Origin: Cyanoderma ruficeps
Lineage: Eukaryota > Chordata > Aves > Passeriformes > Timaliidae
NCBI GenBank assembly: GCA_008694505.1
Contig: VZDJ01007747.1
Location: forward strand, 43,144,370-43,208,369
Reading direction: 5' to 3'
DNA length: 64,000 nucleotides
Position numbers and translations under genes: made by a program. Positions 1 to 12,027 of this stretch are shown here, piece after piece. Below the pieces are notes generated by a model that was not told the DNA's origin, did no database searches, and saw only the letters and a list, made by a program, of their open reading frames with translations. The stretch's first letter is position 1. Every line of letters begins with the position of its first letter.

Positions 1-2029
1 GGCTGGGGAGTTACCCATTGTGCAAGCACTGAAATAGGTGTCCAAGCAAAATCTGATGACAAAAACACTAAATTCAACCATTAATCACTGCATTTAGCAA
101 ATTGTGGGTTATCTACACATACTATTGCTGGAAACATGAGTTCCATTTGAATTGCCTTTGGTGTTCGCTGGGTTTCTGCACTAATAACACTCAGTATAAT
201 TTGTTCTGTCACCACCTGTAGCGTGCTAATTTAATTTTGGTGCCATCCAAGCATCCATCTGCTCACAAACATCAGCCACAACAGCCTGAAGGCTCCTCTG
301 CAGTGTGCCAGGCTCAGGTGTGTACGAGTGTCCTACAGCAGAGGCAAAATAACTGATGGAGAATATTTGTCTCTGCTGGGGTGAGATGGTCTCAGTTCCA
401 CTCTCTGAATGAATAAAACCTTGCACATGGAAAGCAATGTGGTTAAGTGACATATAAAATCACATGTAAGGTTCTGTTGATCCAAAACACAAACTATTGC
501 GTGATACCAAAAAATCTTAGCAAGAGCAGTGTGCAAAACCAACTGAATTGCACAGAAAGGCTTATGCTGAGTTACAGTGTAAAAGTACAAGTCAGCTTCT
601 TGCTTTGAAAGTAGAAAATAAATAAAGTGTACAAGAAGTGCTCTAAGGTCTCTCTACTTCTATAAGAGACTCTGTTATGGATAAGTTTTAGAGTTTGAAG
701 TTATTATTCTGTTAGATGTTGCACAAGCAAAACAGAAAAGTAAGAAAGGTCCCTGATATTAATAGAAAAAATGAGGGACATGCTCTGAAATTTAATTTAC
801 ATTCTGCAGCAGACAAGATAAAAGCAAAGCTATGAAACAAAACTGAGGGATGGAAATTCAGAGATTGAAAATTACCCTGAAAAAACCTGCTCTTTTTATT
901 TGGTAGTAAATCCCTACCAAGCAGGAGCTTTAACTTTCTGCTAGACACATCAGAAAATATCTAAATTCACAGCTATAAGCAGCCTGCCATATCAGTATGC
1001 ACACGATACTTGGGTTTATGTGTTTCTTATGTAAATGTGTTTCTGAGTTTATAAACAAAACTGTAATCTTTTCCCATTTTTTCAATAAAACCCTTTTACT
1101 TTGTGCTTTAAGCTTAGACAATGTTTAAAGTGGAGTCAAGTGCGTTTCACACTCACAGCACAGCACTTCTGTAAAAACGAAGATTTCAAACAAGTCAGCA
1201 TAGAAACAATCACTCAGCGTCTTAAGAACAGAGGTATTTTCTCATTAAAGTGAAAGAATCAGTTTGCCCATGGCTGTTAGCAAGCAGGAGAAGGAACACA
1301 GAGGTACTGCCAGGCATGTTCTGTGTCATTTTGGCCAGGGGCAAACCCATAATGTCTCAGTGAAGATACTCGGAGGGAAATGTAACAGGAATACAAAGGG
1401 CTCATCTTCGGCACAAAAAAGTGCCACAAATTTTTGAATATTAACTGAACTGTCACTTTTTGATCCATGCAGAGTTTTCACAGACACCTAGAGAGCTTAG
1501 ACTTCTGCATTTTGAGCTCCGAGCATCCTTAACCTGCTGCAAAGCTGAGCACATTCCACAATCAACTTCCCGAATGATGACATGGGTTTATGGCTCTGTT
1601 TAATGGGTTTAAACTTGTGTTAGCCGTGTTTTACCTGTCAGCTTCCACTGATGTGAATTCAATGCTGTGAACTCCAGCATTGGCATTCTCTGTCCAAATC
1701 TCCCTGCACCAAGCACTGAGTGTCTGTTTAACATGTATCATTCCTCCCTCCTCAGCAAAGCTGAACACACACACTCTTCCCTTGACACCACCAAAATATC
1801 TAAATGCAGGACAGATTAGGCTCTGTTTTGTATTTTCTGAATAGAAGGTGAGTCTTTTTCTGGGTTTGTTTGTTTGTATAAAGAAGCACTCTGTGCTCAA
1901 AGGAACGGACTGTGAAATCCCAGGAAGATATAAGAGGATTTGTGTCTCAGCTTTAAAAGTTGACCCCATCATCTCCAATGAATTACAGAAAGTTTCCAGA
2001 CTTAGCATGTGAAAACAAGTAAAACTGTA
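1..2029. other. Unique AT-rich non-coding sequence
   Basis: No repeat family, RNA gene or convincing exon is visible here. The open frames on the minus strand (up to 125 codons, ending near 1631) have no recognisable domain, are rich in Ser, Phe and Leu as expected from AT-rich DNA, and are not flanked by good splice sites. Read as intergenic or intronic sequence. Confidence 0.55.
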
Positions 2030-2050
2030 AACAACAACAACAACAACAAA
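2030..2050. repeat. (CAA)n microsatellite
   Basis: A short run of CAA/AAC trinucleotides ending in an A-run. It has no visible role. Confidence 0.85.
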
Positions 2051-2397
2051 AAGTGTATAATAAGCTGTTCACCTTCAAGGTTCTCTTCATGACCAACTGC
2101 ACCCTGGAATTGTTCGGGTCCTTTGACAGATGACATCCTATGATAGATGATTTGATCTCACCCAGCCTCATATGCCAAATTGCATTTAATGTGATTAATA
2201 ATTCTGTTCTATCAGAGGTATGGTGAACAGTTGAGGGGATGACATTCAACAGGAATCAACAGGAATTCTCTGTCTTACATGATATTTTGTGCAGGGGACT
2301 CAGCCTTGTTAGGAGGAATGTGTTCATCACTGAATTCAGCAGTCATCTCTCCTCCCACATCTATCAGCCCCTGAAGCTCAGGGCAGGGAGTGGGGGA

Positions 2398-2600
2398 ATG
2401 AAGCTATGGAACAGAATATTCCATTTGGAGGGGTCCTGTCCTGATCAGCTGGCCCAATGGCCTGACCAGCTCAGGGCTGACCAATGACCAGCTCAGGGCT
2501 GACCAAAAATTAAATGTTGTCAAGGGCATTTTCCAAATGTTTCTTAAACACTGACGAGCTTGGGGCACTGATCCCAAAGTTGGTGGTGGAATCAAGCTTG
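2398..2600 (-). mobile_element. CR1 LINE 3' fragment, minus strand, with internal 22-bp duplication
   Basis: Read on the plus strand, this begins with a degenerate reverse-complemented CR1 end (a tAGAATATTCC-like start, then a TTGGAGGGG block). It continues through the CR1 3' block that normally reads 'gaccagctcagggctgaccaa', the 'tcaagggca..ttccaaatg..tcttaaacactga' segment and 'gcttggggca'. Only the 3' end survives, which is the usual result of 5' truncation in CR1. A 22-bp segment (2463-2484) is repeated perfectly in tandem at 2485-2506, which normal CR1 elements lack. Subfamily not assigned. Confidence 0.8.
2463..2506. repeat. Perfect 2 x 22-bp tandem duplication inside CR1
   Basis: The 22-bp unit starting tgaccagctcagggc occurs twice head to tail with no mismatch, inside an otherwise diverged CR1 copy. 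The lack of differences suggests a duplication more recent than the insertion itself. Confidence 0.9.
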
Positions 2601-5170
2601 GTGCCTGTTGGACCAGGGTCACAACCTGGCCTCTTGTCTAATGGAGATTTCAATCATTTACTCTTAATTTACACCGGAGCAAATGGAATATGAATCTGCA
2701 TTTCCAATGGGTTATTTAATATTAGAGACCTTTCAAAGATAACATAAATCTGCATTTCCAACTCCAGGAACTTCCAATTTTTGTCATTGCTATTAAATTA
2801 GCACTTGATTCCTGAATTCAATCAGAGAAGATGTGATTTGGGTCAACCTCAGGATTCAAGGCTTTGCTAGGGAACATAGCTATGCTTCCTATTAATGACT
2901 TAAATAATGGACAGTATATCTTTCCACAGTTATATTTTTCCTAACATCAAATTCCTGAATGCATCTGAAAGGAGGATTACACATTACCCCGTGGCTGAAA
3001 ATGAGGAGACACAGATGTCAGTGTCTGAACAATGTCTGTAGTCATAGAGTTCCCAAATGACCAATGGCCTGGGGAGCAAAGACTGAAAAGCTTGTAGGTG
3101 TCTAATTCAAATATACCAAACTTTCTGAAAACCTAAATTTCTTGATTCATGTTTCCTGTTGTTGTTCACTGAGAAAATTCGGTGTCCAACAAACACCGAT
3201 TCCTTCTGAGAGCCGTGCTACTACTGCAGTGTTTGCTGCTGCCATATTTTCAGATTCCTGCTGGAATCTCCTTGAAAACAGAACTGAAGCATTTGGTGGG
3301 TCTGTGTCACAGATTCTGAAAAAGCTGAATTGAGCCAAATAGCTCTGCTAAGAGCCAGGTCCCATTCCCTGCCCCTCAGTCCTGAGTGCTGCATTAACAA
3401 AGGGAACTACAGTGACAGGATACTGCAGACTACAGGCAGAAATCATGACAGAAAATAGTACATGGGACTATAAAAAATTGTTTCTAAAAATGCCCAAGAA
3501 TGCACTTTAGAAAGCAATTTTTGAGGATCCAGATGAAAGAACAAGTAGTTTTTCCCCTTCTCATGTCTTTGATTGTCTGACATTCTGCCATTCAGAGAAA
3601 CGTGTATGATGTTTTTCTTCTTGTATTTAAGTTATTAACATATCTATAATGTAAACAAATCCTCATTAATATTTCCTTTTGTTTCCTTCATTGTTTTCAT
3701 CCACAGCAGGGACACCCAGAGTTATTACATGTAAAAAGAAAAAAAACAGCTGGGCAAACAACACATCTCCCCTTTCTTTGCAACTGACCTCTTACATATC
3801 CTATTCCTTATCATATATGACCTTGTTTTATCAATTCACTCTTCACAAGTAGAGTTAGTTTGACTTTAAATATGGTCATTTACCCTAGGACCAGGAAATT
3901 ACAATATTAATTTTTATTCTGTAGGGCTGGACAATTATTATTATTATACTAATTCTCAGCAGTTCAGTGATAACTCTGAGAAATGGCATCTGGTATGAGA
4001 AGACTTCCGTTTTAAATATACATTATTCATGTGTGTCCCCTTTTAAAATTGCCTGGCACAGAGCCAGGATGATAAGGGTGACTAAAGAGTCGTGCTTTAA
4101 GATGATATGTCATTGTAGCTCTTTGCTAGCTTTGCAATAAACGTTTTAATTAAAGAGCAGCATCAGGCAGGCCAACAGCTGGATCAGATTGAGCTGTAAT
4201 TCCTAATTCTCGCAATTTGGGATCTTTGCTTCTGAGAGAATTGGAACATCCTCAGCCAATTATCTCTTGCTATTCAGTATTCTGCAAGCACGTTATAAAT
4301 ATAACCTGAATTTTTTAAGGTAAAGTATTATATAAAAGGGAAGAGGACTGCTCAGTTCAGATTAGACAGTTTACAGTGTCCTTTAAAATAGAAAAATGCC
4401 AGATTTGTTAAAATAAACTACAGAATAACAAAGTAGAACATGACGTTAAAAAGACCTGTCTTTAGTGACATCTTGCAGTCATTTGGCTGCTAAAATGCAG
4501 ACAGGTATTTATTGTAGAAAGGACAACGCTGGCTCCAGAAGGCAAATTTGTCCTGATGTTTTACCTGCAAGACTTTCAGATCCATGTTTGCCTCCGTTTA
4601 TGGCTTCAAAATTGTGTGGAAAAATAGGATAGCTGCAACATCCTTGGTTTATCTCAATAAATTAATGATAATAATAATTGACGTAAGGATATTTTCTGAT
4701 ACTTGCACATAACTTGATAACATTTTATTCTTTTCCACCAACCTTTCATAAGATTTTAGGGAAACACCTGGAGCAGAAACCCAATATTTCAAGTCAAAGC
4801 TTAGCTGAAGATCTGATTTAGACCAACATGACATAAAAATGTCTTTACCAAAAGTTATGAGAGCAGGTTTGGATCCTTAGAAGACACATTGTTTTACCAG
4901 CTAAATGCAGGGATGTAATGCAATGTACTACATCCAGTCAGCTCAAATCTGCCTGCTTTAAAATGGCAAAAACAAGTTTATGAATTTGTGTTCTACATTC
5001 AATAGACCACCTTGAAGTCCCTGGAACCTGTCAGTTTAACCCTTCAGAAATTTAAGCTTTCACTGGCATTTCTAAATAAGAAGCAACAAGGTTTGTTAGT
5101 AATGTAGGTTAAAAAGATGTTCAAAGGGATGCAAGAGAGAAAAAAAGACTTTATCATTTTTAATGTGTCA
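2601..5170. other. Unique AT-rich non-coding sequence
   Basis: No gene or clear transposon is seen. The stretch at 4090-4270 is more complex and carries homeodomain-type motifs; it is listed separately. The small complementary open frames around 3142-3338 are opposite-strand readings of one segment and show no known domain. Confidence 0.5.
4090..4270. promoter_or_regulatory. Possible conserved non-coding element
   Basis: This stretch has few homopolymers, a palindromic homeodomain-type core (TTTAATTAAA near 4145), a further AATTCCTAATTC stretch near 4199, and E-box and half-site-like words such as CAGCTG. It resembles conserved non-coding elements found in vertebrate gene deserts. The call rests on composition and motifs only; no alignment was possible. 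Confidence 0.2.
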
Positions 5171-5216
5171 AAAAAAAAANGGGAAGGGAAGGGAAGGGAA
5201 GGGAAGGGAAGGGAAG
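5171..5216. repeat. Poly-A followed by (GGGAA)n microsatellite, one N
   Basis: A run of nine A, an ambiguous base at 5180, then seven GGGAA units. The N falls exactly at the junction of homopolymer and repeat, so the true length is uncertain. It lies just upstream of a CR1 copy but is not part of it. Confidence 0.9.
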
Positions 5217-5299
5217 TCTTTCCAGTTGCACTGCACACCTATGGGAGTTTCTGCACTGTGGTTAAATTAGAATGAGAAAAAATAACAACACTGAGAAGA

Positions 5300-5675
5300 G
5301 AAGATGAAATGGAAACCAGGGGAAGAGGAGGCTCAGGAGGGCCCTTGTGGCTCTGCACAGTTCCCTGACAGGAGGGGACAGCCAGGGGGGTCAGGCTCTG
5401 CTCCCAGGGAACAGCGAAAGGAGGAGAGGGAACGGCCTCAGGCTGGGCCAGGGGAGGTTTATACTGGATATCAGGGAAAAATTCTTCACCAAAATGGTCA
5501 CCAAACTCTGGGACAGGCTGCCCATGGAAGTTGTGGAGTCCCCATCCCTGGAAGGATGTAAAAGCTTTGTGGATGTGGCACTTGGGGCCATGGTTTAATG
5601 ATGGCACTGGCAGTGCTGGGGGATCAGTTAGATTTTATGATCTTAGGGGCTTCTCAAACCTAAATTATTCTATTT
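5300..5675 (+). mobile_element. CR1 LINE 3' end, plus strand
   Basis: The sequence follows the CR1 3' region in order: 'ggctgggccaggggaggttta', 'ggatatcagggaaaaattcttcacc', 'gggacaggctgcccatggaag', 'tggagtccccatccctgga', 'atgtggcacttggggccatggttta', and the terminal 'atgatcttaggggcttctcaaacctaa..attctat'. It is 5'-truncated, as most genomic CR1 copies are. The open frames on both strands here (85, 83 and 122 codons) are readings of this element, not genes. Confidence 0.93.
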
Positions 5676-6708
5676 ATCCATAATAAAACCTTAGATTTTG
5701 TACTCCTATCATATTGTGTGAATTTTGAATGACTGCACGAGCAAGAAACACGCCCAGTGTTCTTCCTGCCTCGCAATTTATACAATTAGTAGGCAAATTC
5801 TTTTTACTCAGCTCTTAAATTATGCATTTGTTACTAATTTCTAATAGATGTTTATCTCAGGAGTAGCTGCATTTTATATTATCATTAAAATCTCATTGAA
5901 AAATATCTCAGGAGACTTTGGGACAGAAAAGGAGATATAAATGGAATATCCTATTAATATTCCATTAAGTTAATAATATCTGTCTAAGTGAATCACAGTT
6001 GTATTTCCTGCCAGCTTTTAAATACAGATTATTTTACTTTGCTGTTTAAATTCCCATTGTGTACAGCTGTGCTAGTTTCTATGAGCCTTTTTTTTGGTTT
6101 TGTTTTGTTTTTTTTTTTACTGTTTATCTTGTGTTCTTTTAAATGTGTTATAGATAAATTATTGAGCTGGAGGCAGAGGTATAAGAAACAGAAGAGTCGA
6201 AGGCAAAATAATGAATTTGACATTGTGTCCAAAGCATAAGCACACATCTCAGTGAACACCAGACTCTATCTGATTACACATTCACGCACTGCTGGGTGCT
6301 TGTTTATTTGCTTTGACAGTGGGTCCAGAGGAGTGTTCAATGAGCCTTAATTGCCTTAATTTATACAGAACGCAGGGCTTTTCTGGGATTACATTTCTCA
6401 TCAGCTTCCAGCCAGATCTCTTCACCCTGGTCACTTCACATTTGTACAGAATGTGTGCTGCTTCACCAGAGACTCCAGTGGGTTTGAAGAGGGGAATACT
6501 TTTAAAGGCTAATAAGAGGGGATCAAATTGTTTCCTCCTGTAAACAGAATAGAAATAAACACAGTTGTGGTGGAAACTTGGAGAAGGTTGAGCTATTAAT
6601 GTTACCTTATTTTCTTGTAGTTTTTAATTATCATCATTACTGTTGTTACTATTAGATGCAGACACTTTCACTCTAGGTTTTCAGTGGGAACCATTCCCAT
6701 TTTTACAG

Positions 6709-6785
6709 ATGTACAAGAAAAAATCAAATCAGCCAGAGATTCCTCATGGACCTATGGGCTACATGCCTTTGGTTTAGATACCCAT
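6709..6785 (+). other. Candidate small exon (weak)
   Basis: A pyrimidine-rich acceptor (CCCATTTTTACAG) precedes 77 bases followed by a consensus donor GTAAGT. Two of the three frames are open. No protein family recognised. Acceptor-donor pairs this close arise by chance in tens of kilobases, so this is only a pointer. Confidence 0.12.
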
Positions 6786-7589
6786 GTAAGTCTGTAGGTG
6801 TTTTTTAATGTTGAAATTGGAATAACAGTAGACCTGGTAGATTCATTTTGGATCAGCTGTACCAGCCTTCTTGCTATGATCTCACTGTTCCCCAGGATTT
6901 TCCTGTTACCCATCTGATTTTACCAAAGCAAGACCGAAATTAAAGCTGGCTAGATAAACAAATCAAAGCCCAGAAAAGGAACAGAAATTATGATAGAAGT
7001 TCATTGCATGAGGGGACTGAAAGCAGTGCTGTGCCTATTGTATAAAGCAACACAGTGACAGAAATATAAAGTGAAAAGCCAGAAGTCCTTCTGGAAGGGG
7101 AAAAGTAGGTACCAATTGCTTCAGAAGGAAAGAGAAAATGGTAAGCAGATAGACAAATTGGGAGTGATGCCAGAACAGAAGTGTTTAAGGAAGTAGTGGT
7201 TGCTCTTCTTCCTCAAGCAGCTCCTCAGTTCTGTGCTGTGGGTGTTTCCATAGACCAGCAATGTCTGTATCATCCATGGATGCCACCAGGTTTTTTCTTT
7301 TTATTTCAGTCAGTCATCTCCAGCTGGAAACCTTGATGTAAAAAACACAGAGTATTGTGTAGTTATGAGTCACTGAAACCAGTAAAAGCAGACTGAGCTT
7401 CCAAAGGAAACCCAGCACCACCCTGCAGATGGTGAGAGCCGTGCAGGCAGCAGGATCTCAGATCAGGGCAGCACTTCCCAGAGAAAGCATGTTGCTCTGG
7501 TGTCTCTGCTAAGTTTCCAGGGAAACTAATGGCTAAACTGAGTGTGTACAGGCTGTTCTCTGAGGTGGAGATATTATTTTCATAGGTTC

Positions 7590-7724
7590 ACAGCTCCAGC
7601 TAAAATTTTCCAGAGGACGAGCGAGCCAGAACAGAAGAGCTTTGATGCTTACGCTGGGGTTTCAGTGGCTCATGTTGGTCGAATTACCAACTTTGCCAGC
7701 TCACCTGTCTCACAGCAGAATTAG
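7590..7724 (+). other. CpG-bearing open segment, unidentified
   Basis: A plausible acceptor (CACAGCTCCAG) precedes an open frame that stays open to a stop at about 7724. The segment holds several CpGs (ggacgagcgagcc, ttacgctgg, ggtcgaatt) in an otherwise CpG-poor area. The translated product (about 45 residues, rich in Ser, Ala and Gln) matches nothing I recognise. It could be a conserved non-coding element, a terminal exon or chance. Confidence 0.15.
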
Positions 7725-8913
7725 CTAAAGAATTTGGTGTTTCACTCTACTGTCTGGGATCTTTCAGAGATCTTTACATATCTCTGTATTTTTATAAAGA
7801 GAGAGAAAATTAGGCCTGAGCTTAAAAGGCACTTTAGCACAGTAGAGGACAGAGGAAGTGCTGAAGGACAGCATTACTGCCACCAATTCTTCAGTTTTTG
7901 TTGACAAGTAACATAAGCTCCACAGGCAAATGTCTCTGCAGAAAATTAATAGACATCACTCTGTTCTTTTTGGAATTTTAAGTTTTATTTGCATAACCAA
8001 TATTTAAAAGAGATTGTGAAGGTCTCGTGCAGAATAATTTGCTGCTGTTGAAGAATCCATAGGTGATTTCTCAGTCCATAGGTGCTTTCCAGTCAGTGTG
8101 TTTGTCCAAAAGTCTTATCACAGCAACAGAAAGAATTGAAAACTTTATTTTATAGCAATTCTGCCACTACACATTGGATGAAATAATTTAGAGGGCACTG
8201 CAGCAAAGTTCATCCTTTTATCATCCTTTCCAAGCAAGATACAACAACCATTAGGCTACACTGGCATAATAAAACTGTTTTCTTGTTAACATAAAGAAAC
8301 TTCAGTTATTCTGCACAAAATTAAAGCAATTCATTAATGAAATTCAAAGACATTCACCTTCTGACACACAGGAATAGCTCATTTGTTGTGATTAGAAGAA
8401 ACCTGAAGCAAGTAGGAGTTACGGCATTTAAGTCTCTGGGCAGTCAAAAATCATTAAATCCACATGGTGTGTTTTGTTCCCATCACTCCTGGCACTAGTG
8501 ACAAACATAGCAAACCCCAGCTTGCGATTCATAGGGGAATTAGGCATCTGGCAGATGCAAAAATCAGTTTTATCAAGAACAAGATGGGTTTGGAAACACT
8601 CCTAAGGAAATCTGAGGCTCCTGGGGAACCTCTGCATCTCCAGACATGTTGCCTGCAGATCTTCAGTTTAGGAGACACAGGGGAGAAATGTCCTGGGGAG
8701 ATGTTGAGAGTTTATGTCTTGAATGGAGGAGTCAGACTTGACACTTTAATTTCCTTTATGGATTCAACCCTAAATAAATAACTTCCTTTTATGATTAAGC
8801 TGTGCTGCTCACAGGAATCTTGTTGCAAAGCAGCGAATTTGACATCACATGCAGGTAGTAATCTAGAGATGGGAATGCGGCTGCTTGTCAGAGATGCTGA
8901 ACACATTAGTACC

Positions 8914-8960
8914 AAAAAAAAAAAAAAAAAAGACAGAGAGAGAGAGAGAGAGAGAGGGGG
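8914..8960. repeat. Poly-A plus (GA)n microsatellite
   Basis: Eighteen A, then a short spacer, then about eleven GA dinucleotides ending in a G-run. Confidence 0.95.
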
Positions 8961-9101
8961 AAAATGTTCACTTTTAATGGAAAAGCCAATTTAGCTTCCT
9001 GCCAGCAAGGCCATAACATATGAAGTGAAATTAATGCCAGCAAAGAAGTAACTTACAGTTGCTTTATGACTGATTTAGAATTAACACTGTCCTTCAAAAT
9101 T

Positions 9102-9155
9102 TAAAAAAAAACCCCTAAAAAAAAAACCCAAAACAAACCAAACAAAACCCAGTAA
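9102..9155. repeat. A/C-rich low-complexity tract
   Basis: A-runs are interrupted by CCC and AAAC units. There is no sign of a transposon body next to it. Confidence 0.8.
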
Positions 9156-9296
9156 ACAGAAAAATGTGTGAACCAAAATTTTCCCTAATTTGTAGTTCTC
9201 CCACCATCCAGTCCTGCATTCAGGATTTTTGGATAATTTGGAGCAATATGAATATTTCTGAATAAACCTGTGTTTTTTCTTACACTGCTTTTTTGG

Positions 9297-9440
9297 TAGT
9301 TTTTTTTTTTTGGTTTTTGGGGGGTTTNNNNNNTTTTTTTTGGGGGTGGAGCTTTTTTGTTTGGTTGTTTGATTATTATTATTTATTTTCGCTTTGTTTT
9401 GGGAGGGGGGGGTTGTTTGTTTGCTTGTTTTTTGTGGCTA
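9297..9440. repeat. G/T-rich low-complexity tract with assembly gap
   Basis: Long T-runs and G-runs (including GGGGGG, GGGGG and an eight-G run near 9404) with (GTTT)n at the right side. Six N at 9328-9333 mark unresolved sequence. The open frame across it codes for Phe, Trp, Gly and Leu strings and is an artefact of the tract. Confidence 0.9.
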
Positions 9441-12027
9441 CAATTTACTCTAATGATATTACAGTATCACTGACCTTGAGTCTGTAGGCAAAAATGTAGA
9501 TCAGATCAGCAACTCTGTGTTCAGAATATCAATATGATTAAGGTTAAAACAGACTCACAAAAACCAAACTAGAATAAGTACTTAACTTGCCAAGGGATGC
9601 ACCATACTTGGCAACATGCTTAATAAAATAAGTACTACATTAATCTGCTCAGAATATAAAATTATCATCAACAGTCAATTGCTGTGAATTTAAGCCCAAG
9701 TGACTGAAGTCTAGTTCAAATGCGTGACAGGAAGAGAGAGAAGAGATGGATATAATTTAATCACACTGTAAAGTCAATATCTGTCTGCAGGAACATTTGC
9801 TGTTTACTGCAATTTCCACAGGCCTCTTACAGACTTTTCATTTTTAAGTGGAGGCTTGCATCGGTTTTCTTCTGCATAAAGACTGTGAAGTAAATGCTGC
9901 AAACCATCATAGAAGCTCAGAGGATAGCTAAATATAAGGATATACATATGCAGAACAAGTATGAGAATTTATGTTGCTATTCTAAAAATTATGCAGGGCT
10001 AAGATTGGTGAATAGACATGGGAAAACTTTACCACAAGAGAAAGCAATAAAATAGGAAAATAAGGTTTTGGACTTATTACTTTTTAAATTTATGGTCCAT
10101 GAAATGTATTCAAGAGTTCAAGCCAAAGCTTCATGTGATTTAACCTGGTAAAGTTCTAAGGAAAGGAAGAAATCTGTGCTGAATTCCAGTGTCTCAGGAT
10201 CCTCCTCACACAGAGATGCCAAGTTCCCATCTCCACGTTGCAGCCACAGGTCACACACAGCAGGAGAAGCTGACTTTCCTGAAAAAATCAGATTATACAA
10301 GGAAGCTGATCCGAGCTGACATGATTTGATTTGGGTTAGAAGATTAATCCAGACTTCAGCTGCCAAGGGCTTTTAGATAAATAGCACTTAGCCCACTTAC
10401 ACTGAATGGATTTTTTTTTTTTAAAGGAAGGAGTATTAATTAGAACAGCATGAAAGTGTAAGAAATCTGCAAAGACTTAAGATTCCTGTGACAAAGGCTA
10501 TGAAATACTGCTGCCTTCAGAGATTAGAGTGTCCATGTTCAGAATGGGATGAGTGTTCCTGTGATCTGCTTAGCTGCTGTACTCGTGGCTCATCTGCTGA
10601 GGGCAAAAAAAAATGTCTAAAGCACCGTGGAGAAAACAAAATAGCCTGGCCTGATTCAAAAGGACTGTGAGGACAAAAGGTTTGAAGTTATTTCAAATAC
10701 CATTCCTGGCCTGAGGCTGAGCAAAACCTTAATCCCAGACAGGACAAGCCTTGTGACAACTGAACATTGCAGTTCACATTCAGATGTGCTCCTTCCACGT
10801 GTGTTTCCATCTGACGTGTCCTCTCTGAGGTATTCTCTGGTTTGGACATGTCATTACTCAGGTTTCTTGTTGCAGCTGGTTGTTCCATAAGCAGCAGAGT
10901 GTTTGGGTAGGTTGCCTTTAAATTAAAGCTGTGGCATAACCAGAATCCTGGTTTGCTAAATCTCAGTAAACAGCCCCTTCATAAAATGTCAGATGGCTTA
11001 ATTAATGTTCTCTGGGACTTCCAGTTGAGGTTATATTAAAGCACTGTTCCAATGGCTGGTAATTTCTGCAAAGCTGAGGGCACTGACACTGAGCTTTGTG
11101 TTTCCCAAATGTCAGGAGTTTGGTCTAAGGGACAAGAACTCCCTGTGGGAAATCACTGGAGGCAGGTGACTCAAGGACAAACACCCATCCTAAGTGTGTG
11201 TGATAGGTGAGCACATGTGAAACATGTCCAGTAGAACTGGAAAACTTCTTTATAGATATTTTTAAATCCTACCTAATACCTGGGCTTGGCCACAGATCAC
11301 CCACACTACAATTCTGCCATTCAGCCAGGCTGAGGTAATGCTATAGATAAAGAAGCTTGACATCTATAAAAAAGCAAAATATTTCTTGCAAAATAAGAAA
11401 TTCTGGAATCCATATTTAGATGGGCAGAAGAAGAATCCTTCCCACCACAAATTATTCTGTGAGATGGAGTGTTAAGTCTCACTCTTTACTGTCCAGTTCT
11501 ATGAATTTACACAAACAAGCTCTTAGGACATCTGGTTCATTTTGGGAATTTGAACAGGTCTTATCCCACTTGTGTTGTCTCCTTTTATTCCTGTAATTGT
11601 CATGAACAAAAAATTTACTTTGTAAATTCAAGTTTTGTAGCTGCACATGCTTCTTTCCCTCTTATACTTGCTTAATATTTAATTATTCCTGCCACATCCT
11701 ATAGGAAAAAGGGAAGACTTCAATCCCATTTGAATTATTATCCCTTTATTTTGGCATAATTCTAGCAACCAGTTCCTAAAATACTGGTTTATTTCCTCTC
11801 ATTTTTTATTGGTAACATTGAAGTTGTGATGATTCCATCAATTCATTGTTCTACTAACAACTCACTAGCTACTGAAAAGGCAGAAATATATAGGTTGCAC
11901 ACCAGTTTTTATTAATATCGGAGAAACTAATATCAGTCGAAGTGCAAGTACAAAAATTCCCACTCGGTAAAAAATAACTTTGGTGACTTAAAGGCAATAC
12001 TGAGAATACAGGGGAAGTTTCTTCATT
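9441..12027. other. Unique AT-rich non-coding sequence
   Basis: No transposon, RNA gene or supported exon seen. A minus-strand open frame at 10118-10366 (82 codons) begins with an ATG and has fairly balanced composition, but no recognisable domain and no convincing splice sites. Confidence 0.5.

Larger units (their letters stand above)
5676..8910. other. Unique AT-rich non-coding sequence
   Basis: No transposon or gene recognised. Two sub-regions are listed separately: a small acceptor-ORF-donor arrangement at 6709-6785 and a CpG-bearing open segment at 7590-7720. Confidence 0.5.

Noticed and set aside
5239..5607. 122-codon minus-strand and 83-85-codon plus-strand open frames
   Set aside because: All are readings of the CR1 3' untranslated part, which does not encode protein.
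9293..9487. 64-codon frame rich in Phe, Trp and Gly
   Set aside because: It runs through a low-complexity tract and six N.
9700..9735. TAGTTCAAATGCG resembling a tRNA B-box
   Set aside because: No A-box at the right distance and no cloverleaf can be drawn.
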